From the IMG/VR virus record IMGVR_UViG_3300020162_000806, positions 1 to 25,220 of that record: a DNA stretch of 25,220 nt; one strand, given 5' to 3'. Numbering within the stretch: the stretch's first letter is position 1; each line of letters begins with the position of its first letter. This document shows positions 16,768 through 23,850 of this stretch, one piece after another. This DNA comes from a virus. A program made the translations under genes and the position numbers. Under the pieces are notes generated by a model. It made no database searches. It had not been told where the DNA came from and was given only the letters and a program-made list of their open reading frames with translations.

Positions 16768-18320
16768 TGTGCCTGTTGTCCTTGCATTGCAGCCGACGCT
16801 CCGGTCTCAGCCATCGCGCCCATGCTGCTGATCATCTGCTCAGAGGCCATAGCCTGAATAGACTGCTGTGCCTGCTGCTGCTGCTCTTCCTGAAGTTGCT
16901 GCGGAGTCTTGACGAGACCGACCGGCTCGAGGCCGAACGACGACGTCCACTTGATGGCCCATCCGTACCAGTCGATGTACGGCTGAACGGCTTCCATCTG
17001 ACCAACGACACCGGCCCACTGGGACAGTTGTCCGTTGGTGACCTCGCGATTGAGGGCTTCGAGACCGGTGCGAACCTTGAGGTTCAGTGGGCCTTCGCCT
17101 TCGATCAACTTGATGATTTCCTTGGGAACAAGTTTGTCTCGTCCCATCAGGACAAGGACGCGCTTGACGATCGGAATCTGGATGTCGCGGGCGAGGCCGC
17201 TGAAGATTCCACCAAGGGTCTGGTCAAGTTCCTGAGCAACCTCGCGGATCTCGGTGGCGGTGACACGGTCACCGGCACGCTGAACAGACGACTGAAGAAG
17301 GAAGGTTCGACCAAGTTGCTGGGTCAGGTCGCTGCGGAGAGCGGCCATGGGCCCAAGATCGATCTGCTTGAGAAGTTGGATCGGGAAGACGTCGGCCTGA
17401 CGGGCAGGGACGAAGTCTCCGTTCTCGGTATCCTGAAGGTCCGACACCTCGGTGATGCCCGTGGGGTCGACACCGATGCGGAACTCGGAGTTGGCGACAG
17501 CCGCCTCGACAAGGGCCTTGGTGATGGCCTCGAGGGTACGGATGTCTCCGATGTGCTCCTCGACCAGCGAGCGACCGTAGTCCTCACCGGCAATGCGAGA
17601 CCACACTTGGGGAACATAGGGACAGACATCGTAGGAACCACTGTCGACCATGACGCCGCAGTATTCCTTCTCGACCTCCCACTTGCCTGACTCCTCATCC
17701 CACTCGATCTCGGTGTAGAAGGGCTTGTGATCCTCGGTGGGACCGGTACCCTCGTACTCCTCGTCCATGTCGACGTCCTTCGGCCAATCCTCGGGAACGG
17801 CGTCGGGATCGACCCACTCGCGCAGGATGATGCGCTTGACGCGACCATCGGGATAGCGCTGAACGACGTACTGATCGATGCGATGAACGCGGAACTGGTA
17901 CTCGTCGACGATCTCGAAGAGAGCGTCACCGCAGATGATCAGGTGCTGGAAGAGGACGAACAACTCCTGACGGAGATTGGTCGAACTCAACTTGTCCATG
18001 ATCTTGCGGTCAAGACGGGACAACTGCGACATGGTCTCGGTCGGGTCCGCGCCCTGAGGGACGAAGGCTTGATCGAGTTCGAAGTTGAAGAAGGGGGCTT
18101 GGTTCAGTGGATAGATGGCACTGACCATTCGGGATGCCAGAGCCATCACGCCACGGGCGGGAAGACTGCTGTAGACATCCGGAAGTTCCATGGTCTCGGT
18201 GAACCCATCTTCAGGGTACAGACCGGGAACCGTGAGGCGAGCACAATCCTGAGCACGCTGAAGTTTGTTGCTTCGACGGCTGTCAAGACGCTCAAATTCA
18301 ATTTGAATCTCACCTTGCAT
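16764..18320 (-). CDS. Portal / head-tail connector protein (T7 gp8-like), 518 aa
   Basis: This protein forms the 12-fold ring through which DNA is packaged and ejected. Length is close to T7 gp8 (536). Family features include the N-terminal segment with LPDVYSSLPARGVMALASRM (residues about 46-65), the crown and clip region with ICGDALFEIVDEYQFRVHRI, the segment WSRIAGEDYGRSLVEEHIGD, and the QRAGDRVTATEIREVAQELD segment. The C-terminus is a Gln-rich tail. The start at 18318-18320 has GAGGA seven bases upstream and overlaps the preceding stop as TAATG. The 3' end overlaps the scaffold start by 4 bases. The codon-aligned opposite strand is nearly free of stops, which reflects rare TTA, CTA and TCA use. 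Confidence 0.95.
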   Translation of the reverse strand: MQGEIQIEFERLDSRRSNKLQRAQDCARLTVPGLYPEDGFTETMELPDVYSSLPARGVMALASRMVSAIYPLNQAPFFNFELDQAFVPQGADPTETMSQLSRLDRKIMDKLSSTNLRQELFVLFQHLIICGDALFEIVDEYQFRVHRIDQYVVQRYPDGRVKRIILREWVDPDAVPEDWPKDVDMDEEYEGTGPTEDHKPFYTEIEWDEESGKWEVEKEYCGVMVDSGSYDVCPYVPQVWSRIAGEDYGRSLVEEHIGDIRTLEAITKALVEAAVANSEFRIGVDPTGITEVSDLQDTENGDFVPARQADVFPIQLLKQIDLGPMAALRSDLTQQLGRTFLLQSSVQRAGDRVTATEIREVAQELDQTLGGIFSGLARDIQIPIVKRVLVLMGRDKLVPKEIIKLIEGEGPLNLKVRTGLEALNREVTNGQLSQWAGVVGQMEAVQPYIDWYGWAIKWTSSFGLEPVGLVKTPQQLQEEQQQQAQQSIQAMASEQMISSMGAMAETGASAAMQGQQAQ

Positions 18321-20317
18321 TATGGGGTCCTCATTTGTGCATCAATGCAGTTTACATACCAATCATCAGTACCCCACACAGGTGCCGGACCGGTTGCTCC
18401 GGGCGGCTTTGCTGACATGTTCAAAGTTGCGTGGATGTTGCCCAACCAGTCTTCCCAATTAAATAGGATTAGTCCTGAACCGCCTGCATCGTATCCTCTG
18501 ATGTTGACATCAAAGAATGCCTTAGTGGCAGGCGTCCAATAACCCAAAGAGTACGTTGCTGGGTTTGCCTGAAACGTAGCAAGATTCCACGTTGTTGGCA
18601 TGAAATTAACATTTCCATGGTACCAGACGTATCGAGCCTGTGTGCTGTTCTTGTTTGCGGGACCTGGAACGGCGTCTGCAAAATGATTGAAGGGCATCAA
18701 CTGACCACATAGTGCGTAGGTGTCTACAAAGTATGTGGCAATCGACTTGAAGATTCTCCGCTCTTTCCACTTTCTCGTCTTGTCGCCCCGTCGCATAAAC
18801 GTATCCTGCAGCAGATCGGCAATGATGTACAGATGCTGCATGGCGTAGTGGGGACTGTAGACAGTCGCGTGACCAGGAGATGGGTTCAGGAATAGATCTC
18901 GGACGGATGCTCCATTGAATACCTTGCTTCGGTATCCATACCTTACCTTGTCTTCGTTTGCAAGAAAAGATCCTTGCAGAAGAACAGTGTGCGGTAGATT
19001 CTGAGACGAGATGAATGGAAACGCGGGATCCGGATTTAGGCTCGGCTCAACGGTAAGCATCCAAGCGGCGTCTCCAGCGCTGGGTCCCCAATAGTTATAA
19101 AGAGGACGGTCGGCGGTGGGACTGGTGGTTCCAAACGGAGACTGCTCATCAGTTACCTGAGCCTCGTCTGAATACGGCACCGCTCGAGACTCACATCGAA
19201 CTTGAATACCAGCACTTTCAATTGCCGTTGCAACATAGTAGTCGGCAAGTTCGCAGAAATCGGAGATGTAGGACTGAGCGGCCCGGTCTCCGTTGGCCGG
19301 AGGATCATCGAGCGTACGCCACAGTTTAAGGTTGTGAGGAGACGCCGAAAGAGAGGAGACATCGAAAATGCAGGTCAGAATTCCCTTGTTCGGCGCGGGC
19401 TTCATCGAAACCACGCGAGCAATGAACCGATCGAGCAGGGACTTTACCGCTGCGTCTCCAGCCGCTCCGCCACCCGCTCCGTTGTAGACGGCAAACAGTT
19501 CGTCGCGATAGGTCTTATATGAACAGCAGCCATTGAAATAAATGGTGATGTCCACAGGATCGGTAAACTGAGGTCTGGTCGCGGGATCAACGGCGGTTGG
19601 AGCCGGGAAGGTTCCATCCAACAATTGCTTGGTGGCTTCCCAGAAACCCTTCCAACGTGCAGGAGACTGCCAGTAGTTTCCAGATGCTGGCTGTGTAAAC
19701 GTATCTTCCTGCTGAATTGGCGAGCAAAGCCAAATTCCGGTTGTGGGTCCATACGCTCCAAACGGCATGTAAAGCAGAAACGAACGGACTCCGTACCTGT
19801 AATCCTCTACAAGATGCTCGTACAGAATGTTGTGCCACGGGGAGGTGGCAAACGCTCCAGTGAGGTTTGTCGGGTCGGCGTTCCATTGAGTACTGAAGTT
19901 AACGGAAGTAGGATTGATATTGGCACCAAACGCTCGGGCGCCCTGCCAACCCTGTCCAGTTCCCACAATCGGCTGACCGACGTAGAAAGAAATCGTGCTA
20001 GGGGACCAACCATCCCAATTCGGTTCTGCTCCGCTGGGATTGGAGATGTACTTGATGACACCAAAACGCCGATTCAGATCGGTGGCTCTCTTTACGGCGG
20101 TTTCGTTGGTCCACGTGATTGCATCGAGGGCCTGATTCTTAGGACCCCCACGACCAGCAATGGAGTCAAGAATTTCCTGCGCCCCGGCGTAGGTCTTGTA
20201 CTTACCTGCAAATCTGTTGTTGATCTTCAGAATAAAATGACCACCCGCGGCAATGATCTTGGCTGACCTTATTCCAATGTTGGCGAACACGCTGCCAAGT
20301 GTTTTATAGTGATTCAT
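18320..20317 (-). CDS. Large protein of unknown function upstream of the portal, possibly a virion-associated hydrolase, 665 aa
   Basis: I do not recognise the family. The sequence is aromatic-rich (many Trp and Tyr). It shows alternating beta and helix segments that could form a barrel: GVRSFLLYMPFG (about 176-187), DPVDITIYFNG, ILTCIFDVSS, IQVRCESRAVPYSDE and later AWMLTVEPSL. Several strands end in Asp or Glu, as in glycoside-hydrolase barrels, so a sugar-cleaving or virion-associated enzyme is possible. This is an inference from pattern, not a match. There is no signal peptide or membrane segment. The start ATG overlaps the upstream stop as TAATG, with GAGGT six bases before. T7 has no gene of this size here, between the 7.3 position and the portal. 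Its codon use includes TTA, CTA and TCA more freely than the portal, a hint of separate origin. Confidence 0.82.
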   Translation of the reverse strand: MNHYKTLGSVFANIGIRSAKIIAAGGHFILKINNRFAGKYKTYAGAQEILDSIAGRGGPKNQALDAITWTNETAVKRATDLNRRFGVIKYISNPSGAEPNWDGWSPSTISFYVGQPIVGTGQGWQGARAFGANINPTSVNFSTQWNADPTNLTGAFATSPWHNILYEHLVEDYRYGVRSFLLYMPFGAYGPTTGIWLCSPIQQEDTFTQPASGNYWQSPARWKGFWEATKQLLDGTFPAPTAVDPATRPQFTDPVDITIYFNGCCSYKTYRDELFAVYNGAGGGAAGDAAVKSLLDRFIARVVSMKPAPNKGILTCIFDVSSLSASPHNLKLWRTLDDPPANGDRAAQSYISDFCELADYYVATAIESAGIQVRCESRAVPYSDEAQVTDEQSPFGTTSPTADRPLYNYWGPSAGDAAWMLTVEPSLNPDPAFPFISSQNLPHTVLLQGSFLANEDKVRYGYRSKVFNGASVRDLFLNPSPGHATVYSPHYAMQHLYIIADLLQDTFMRRGDKTRKWKERRIFKSIATYFVDTYALCGQLMPFNHFADAVPGPANKNSTQARYVWYHGNVNFMPTTWNLATFQANPATYSLGYWTPATKAFFDVNIRGYDAGGSGLILFNWEDWLGNIHATLNMSAKPPGATGPAPVWGTDDWYVNCIDAQMRTP

Positions 20318-20721
20318 TAATTACCTCGAGGGGTGGTCTTCCGAGACTGGCGACTCCAGTACTTGCCCTGATCTGCAGGGTTGTTGCTGGTCATGCTCGG
20401 GATGTTGAGGGTCGGGATTGGCGCAAGACCAAGATTGGGGGCCTGGAACCAACTGAGATCCTGACCAGCGAATTTGGTTGGATCGAAGGTGGGGTCGAAC
20501 TTCTGGGGGATGTAGATCCCAGCGTTGTTCATTGGGATGAAGTCGGCCTGTTCGAATGAACTCCGCTCGCCGCTGAGACGATCACGGGTCAGGGCCTCGT
20601 AGGCACCGGCACGTTCGATGAACTGACGCTTCTCTCCTTCGAACCTGACGCGCTCTTCCTCGAGTTGCGCTTCGGTCTTGATCTGTGCATCCGACTTGGC
20701 TTTAGGTGTGCTCGGTCCCAT
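20317..20721 (-). CDS. Small virion-type protein at the T7 gene 7.3 position, 134 aa
   Basis: The N-terminal half (residues about 10-55) is charged and helical, rich in Glu, Arg and Gln, and probably a coiled coil. The C-terminal half is Pro/Asn/Phe-rich and likely extended (for example FIPMNNAGIYIPQKFDP). No family is recognised. The gene overlaps its upstream neighbour by 20 bases, and its stop overlaps the start of the 665-residue gene as TAATG. In T7 a small tail protein gene (7.3) lies at the same place, two positions from the portal. The sequence is not clearly related, so only the position is shared. Confidence 0.8.
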   Translation of the reverse strand: MGPSTPKAKSDAQIKTEAQLEEERVRFEGEKRQFIERAGAYEALTRDRLSGERSSFEQADFIPMNNAGIYIPQKFDPTFDPTKFAGQDLSWFQAPNLGLAPIPTLNIPSMTSNNPADQGKYWSRQSRKTTPRGN

Positions 20722-20887
20722 GGCGCTTCTGCCTTTCGTGAATTGCCTTCAGGTGCTCGACCACGGAGTGTTGACCTGACTTGAAGTCAATCTCGCGGAG
20801 GTCGATGCCACGGGTGTCGGTCACAGGGATGAATGTCTTCTGAAGCCAGAGGATCAGTTCTGGGGTGATGTTGGGGATGTCCTTCAT
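20702..20887 (-). CDS. Small phage protein, 61 aa
   Basis: The protein starts MKDIPNITPELILWLQKTF and ends with a helical basic tail around SGQHSVVEHLKAIHERQKR. The pattern of a short helix opening with TPEL-x-x-WL, then an aromatic-free linker and a final helix, resembles small conserved proteins encoded just before the portal in many T7-like podoviruses; I recall the pattern but cannot name a family. The ATG overlaps the previous stop as ATGA and is preceded by AAAGGG, a good ribosome site. The real-gene case rests on this coupling, sensible composition and the overlap with the next gene. Confidence 0.75.
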   Translation of the reverse strand: MKDIPNITPELILWLQKTFIPVTDTRGIDLREIDFKSGQHSVVEHLKAIHERQKRHGTEHT

Positions 20888-21357
20888 TGGACCCTTTCGA
20901 TGCCGTACAGACCCTCAAGGAGGGACAGTTGGCTGTGAAGACCGGGAGCCGTGGTGGCGGTCACCGGAATGTTGCAGGAGGACAGGATCATGGAGATGGT
21001 CCCGACACAGGAGATACGATGTGGACGCCATGACCACAGGCCATGGTCGGCACCGTAGTGGGGCCATTCGGTAAGGAACAACCTCAACCTGCTGTCGACT
21101 ACCCATCCCTCTCCCAGCATGGCGATCATCGACGGTGAACCCAGTGACAGGTCGACATGCCAGGAAGAGTGGATGTATGGGGTGATCACCTTATGGGCAG
21201 CCTCATAGGGTCGCCAAGATGATGCCTCCCCCTCTGGGAGAGTCAGGTAGTGAGGGCCCATTTTAAGACCCAGATGGACCGCACGAAAGCCCGTTAGTAC
21301 TCCAGAAGAGATACTTAAGGGGTCCTTTAGATCCATAAAGTCTATTCTAGATGTCAT
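20884..21357 (-). CDS. Hypothetical protein behind twin palindromes, 157 aa
   Basis: No family is recognised. The protein is rich in Leu, Ser, His and Trp. It includes PYIHSSWHVDLSLG (about residues 59-72), an acidic-aromatic middle, and a segment ISCVGTISMILSSC followed by a short helix near the C-terminus. His and Cys residues at these places could be catalytic in a cysteine-enzyme fold, but that is speculation. The ATG at 21355-21357 lacks a clear ribosome site and lies inside a palindrome. An alternative start at Met8 (ATG 21334-21336) cannot be excluded. The gene is the first after the fibre-like gene and starts a set coupled by ATGA overlaps that runs to the portal, so it may begin a new transcript. 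Confidence 0.68.
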   Translation of the reverse strand: MTSRIDFMDLKDPLSISSGVLTGFRAVHLGLKMGPHYLTLPEGEASSWRPYEAAHKVITPYIHSSWHVDLSLGSPSMIAMLGEGWVVDSRLRLFLTEWPHYGADHGLWSWRPHRISCVGTISMILSSCNIPVTATTAPGLHSQLSLLEGLYGIERVQ

Positions 21358-21379
21358 CTAGTATATCTCTACAGTAGAG
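21347..21379 (-). promoter_or_regulatory. Two adjacent perfect palindromes with a promoter-like TATACT between them
   Basis: CTAGATG-T-CATCTAG at 21347-21361 and CTCTAC-A-GTAGAG at 21367-21379 are both perfect inverted repeats around a single central base; the centres are 19 bases apart. On the minus strand TATACT (complement of 21360-21365) lies between them and could be a -10 element, with only a weak -35 candidate (TTGAGG) 19 bases upstream. The first palindrome covers the start codon of the 157-residue gene. The layout looks like paired operator sites, but RNA hairpins or chance AT-rich repeats are alternatives. Confidence 0.45.
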
Positions 21380-21404
21380 GGTTTCCTCAATTTCGGTGGG
21401 TAAA

Positions 21405-22580
21405 TCAACCGATGACCGCTACGGCACCAGAACCAATCTGGGCGGTTACGGCTGATGCAGCCACCTCAGACCTAAATTCAACCGTAACAGTGGTGTTTAC
21501 GTTACTTGCTTGGTTCCAGACAATTGCTTCAATACGGGCTGCGTTATTACCGGCAGTAGTTGCGGTACCGAGTATTTCAAAGAATGAAGACGCTCCAGCG
21601 GCGACATTAAACGTGTTACCGCTAGAAAGACCTGTAGCCGCTGCAGCGCTGCTGAGATTGACGTAAGCAACGGCAGAGCCTGTTGCATTAGCCGTTGCGG
21701 TTGCTGCTTGAGCAACTCTAACCCCAAGAGCACCACCGGTAGCGGTTGCGGCTGCTGTAAAGATCAGGTTGGCTACCAACGTCATTGTTTGACCCGGTGT
21801 CAGGGTAAAAGTACAGCCAGTTAGAACAGCAGGTGTGACGGTGCTGTTAGCCTGAGTGGCTGTCAAGATGGATTTAGCAATAGTGACGCTTCCGCTGCCT
21901 CCTGATGGAGTAGCCCATGTCTGATTACCGCACAGAAATGTAGTAGCATTGGCTGTACCAGAACCAAGACGGGCCGTTGCTATCGTTCCCGAAGTAATAT
22001 CCGTGGCTGCATGGGTGTGAACTGTGGCTGCTTTTCCAGCGAGATCAGTTACAAGATTTGTGATATCGGCTTGCGGATGGGTATGGGTAAGTGGCGTACG
22101 GGCATCGCTAAGACGACTGTCGTTTCCAATACATACGGTACTAGAAGTCGTACCTGTTGGAATGCGCCCAATGTTAAACGCACCCGAGGTAACATCACCG
22201 GCTGAGTGAGTATGAGCGGTCGCCGCCTTGCCCGCAAGGTCGGTAACCAGATTGGTTACATCGGATTGGGAGTGGGTATGTACCGAGGCTGCTTTTCCAG
22301 CAAGATCAGTTACAAGATTTGTGACGTCCGTCTGGGGATGCGTGTGTGCCGTAGGAGTACGGGCATCGCTAAGACGGCTGTCGTTACCAACACATGCGGT
22401 GGTTCCGGTAGTACCAAAGGACACATTTAGAGTTCCAGTGGTAGTAATAGGACCTCCGGACAGGCCCGTACCGGAATTAACCTGAGTTACGGTACCACTA
22501 CTACCACCACCAGAGGCTGCAACAACCTTCTTGGCAATCTTTTCGATCTGACTCTGCTCGATGCGGTCAAACTGACTCAT
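21405..22580 (-). CDS. Second fibre-like protein with HTH-motif repeats, 391 aa
   Basis: The start is placed at ATG 22578-22580, which overlaps the kinase stop as ATGA and has GGAG nearby; the frame continues 8 codons upstream but into the kinase gene. After a short helical N-terminus and a Gly/Ser linker comes VTQVNSGTGLSGGPITTTGT, a common phage fibre motif. A repeat region follows (about residues 65-215) with NDSRLSDARTP, HTH and DVTNLVTDLAGKAA units, then a Thr/Ala-rich beta domain to the C-terminus, probably a knob. His-x-His repeats of this kind bind metal in some trimeric fibres. It lacks the T7 N-terminal attachment domain of the main fibre. The role is probably a secondary receptor-binding or head/tail decoration fibre. 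Its position directly after a nucleotide kinase gene is unusual. Confidence 0.85.
   Translation of the reverse strand: MSQFDRIEQSQIEKIAKKVVAASGGGSSGTVTQVNSGTGLSGGPITTTGTLNVSFGTTGTTACVGNDSRLSDARTPTAHTHPQTDVTNLVTDLAGKAASVHTHSQSDVTNLVTDLAGKAATAHTHSAGDVTSGAFNIGRIPTGTTSSTVCIGNDSRLSDARTPLTHTHPQADITNLVTDLAGKAATVHTHAATDITSGTIATARLGSGTANATTFLCGNQTWATPSGGSGSVTIAKSILTATQANSTVTPAVLTGCTFTLTPGQTMTLVANLIFTAAATATGGALGVRVAQAATATANATGSAVAYVNLSSAAAATGLSSGNTFNVAAGASSFFEILGTATTAGNNAARIEAIVWNQASNVNTTVTVEFRSEVAASAVTAQIGSGAVAVIG
22026..22328 (-). repeat. Intragenic fibre repeats: 42-base units and a 261-base period
   Basis: The peptide DVTNLVTDLAGKAA, or a one-residue variant, is encoded at 22287-22328, 22221-22262 and 22026-22067. 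The first and third copies differ at only 3 of 42 bases and lie 261 bases apart, and flanking NDSRLSDARTP-coding DNA repeats at the same distance (22100 and 22361). The middle copy encodes an identical peptide to the first but differs at 12 of 14 third codon positions. Confidence 0.92.
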
Positions 22581-23212
22581 GAGAATGTCTCCACGTCGAT
22601 CCAAGCCGGAGCAAGGGCCTCGACAATTTTCTTGAACTCTTCCTCGGACCTGTCGTTCTTGACGTAGAAGTCAAAGATCTCGTCTGGAATCGATCCAAAC
22701 GTATACAGCATTGCAAGTTTCTCCGACTCATGCCGGCGCCAATCGGCGTCAAGATCATTGAGCCTGAGCGCTCCGTCAACAAAGACGGTCGTTCCATTCA
22801 GGGCTTGGACCATTTCAAGTTCATTCATGTACCGCATGTCGTCAAAGATGATGACAGTCTCCCTGAACTCGTTATTCCAGGAGAAACGATCCATGCGAGC
22901 ATAATTGGTCTGCTCGTCAATCTGAATCTCGGCAAGTTCTAGAAGAACTCGGTGGACCCAGTAGTCAGGCCCAGTAATGCCTGGCTTGTAGTCGGGATTG
23001 CGACGGGACTCGCCCCACCGCTGCAGCGTCTTGCGATACAGTTCAGGCTGGGTGTCTTTGTCAAGACCGATGCGCTTGGCTGCTCGCTTCATTGGCTGAG
23101 CGAACGAATACAGCATGGGATTCATACCATGATCCATGCACCACTTGTACATGAACTGCGCTGCCGTCGTCTTGCCACCACGGGCAAGTCCTGCAAATCC
23201 AATTACGTGCAT
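22577..23212 (-). CDS. Deoxynucleoside monophosphate kinase-like P-loop protein, 211 aa
   Basis: The start at ATG 23210-23212 is chosen because GGAGG lies four bases upstream and the ATG overlaps the thyX stop as TGATG; an in-frame codon 24 bases upstream lies inside thyX. The protein begins MHVIGFAGLARGGKTTAAQF, with a Walker A loop at residues 8-15 for ATP phosphate binding. FDDMRYMNE at 123-131 matches the conserved D-x-R-x-x-NE segment common in phage dNMP kinases of the T4 gp1/T5 type. These enzymes convert dNMPs to dNDPs in the cytoplasm. The substrate range cannot be read. Gene context with ThyX (which makes dTMP) and DNA polymerase supports a dNTP-supply role. The 3' end overlaps the fibre-like gene by four bases. 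Confidence 0.85.
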   Translation of the reverse strand: MHVIGFAGLARGGKTTAAQFMYKWCMDHGMNPMLYSFAQPMKRAAKRIGLDKDTQPELYRKTLQRWGESRRNPDYKPGITGPDYWVHRVLLELAEIQIDEQTNYARMDRFSWNNEFRETVIIFDDMRYMNELEMVQALNGTTVFVDGALRLNDLDADWRRHESEKLAMLYTFGSIPDEIFDFYVKNDRSEEEFKKIVEALAPAWIDVETFS

Positions 23213-23850
23213 CAGACCTCCGTAAGGGCATTCCAAGAGAGAGGGAAGTGCTTGGTCGCAATGTCTCCAACCTGTTGGGCGTAGGACTGAACCTCGCGCT
23301 GAGCGTGAGGATCAATGCGCAACTTAAACATGCGGCTCCAAGCGTACAGCGATCCAGTCCACATCCACTGGGTGATCATTGTCTGGGGAAGGATGGCTCG
23401 AGCCTGTTCAGGACAGACACCCTTGTAGATCATGTCATTGTACACCATTTCGGAGTACATATGAAGATCCTCCCACTTCTGGGCAAAGCGGGCGGAATCC
23501 GGATGGATCTCGTCTGACGATCCCTGCTTGACGTTGTCGGCTCGCTTGCGGAACTCGCGGGAGTCTGGAAGCCAGAACGACGGCTTCGAGTCGACATATC
23601 GTCGAGACACCTCGTTCCATGCGAAGCCAATCTGGTGCTTGGCGAGTTGACGGGCAACGAAGATTGGAGCCGTGAAGCGCAACTGCAGGGTACAGTGGGC
23701 AAACGGAGACCAGTGATTGTGCTTGGCCAAGTATGCGATCAACTTGGCATTCTGGTTGACGCTGAACATGTCAGCGGTCTTGTCCATCGAGACGCGAGCC
23801 GCATTGCATACGGTGTCGTCGTCTCCCATGTGATTAATGTAATCCACCAT
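23212..23850 (-). CDS. thyX: Flavin-dependent thymidylate synthase ThyX, 212 aa
   Basis: ThyX makes dTMP from dUMP with methylenetetrahydrofolate and FAD. Visible family features are the N-terminal HMGDDDTVCNAARVSM segment (7-22), HWSPFAH (46-52, usual form H-x-SPFEH), RQLAKHQIGFAWNEVSRRY (67-85, the signature region), and the C-terminal LPQTMITQWMWTGSL, then LRIDPHAQREV. The signature differs from the classical RHR-x7-S form: it reads KHQ and has one extra residue before the Ser. NE-x-S-x-RY is kept. Length is near the usual 210-250. The ATG overlaps the polymerase stop as TGATG, with GGAG upstream, and the stop overlaps the kinase start. An enzyme of the phage-type ThyX branch is the best reading. 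Confidence 0.93.
   Translation of the reverse strand: MVDYINHMGDDDTVCNAARVSMDKTADMFSVNQNAKLIAYLAKHNHWSPFAHCTLQLRFTAPIFVARQLAKHQIGFAWNEVSRRYVDSKPSFWLPDSREFRKRADNVKQGSSDEIHPDSARFAQKWEDLHMYSEMVYNDMIYKGVCPEQARAILPQTMITQWMWTGSLYAWSRMFKLRIDPHAQREVQSYAQQVGDIATKHFPLSWNALTEV

Noticed and set aside
22011-22485. Plus-strand frames opposite the fibre-like repeats
   Set aside because: They are translations of repeat DNA in the wrong strand, without ribosome sites. The minus-strand frame has clear fibre motifs.
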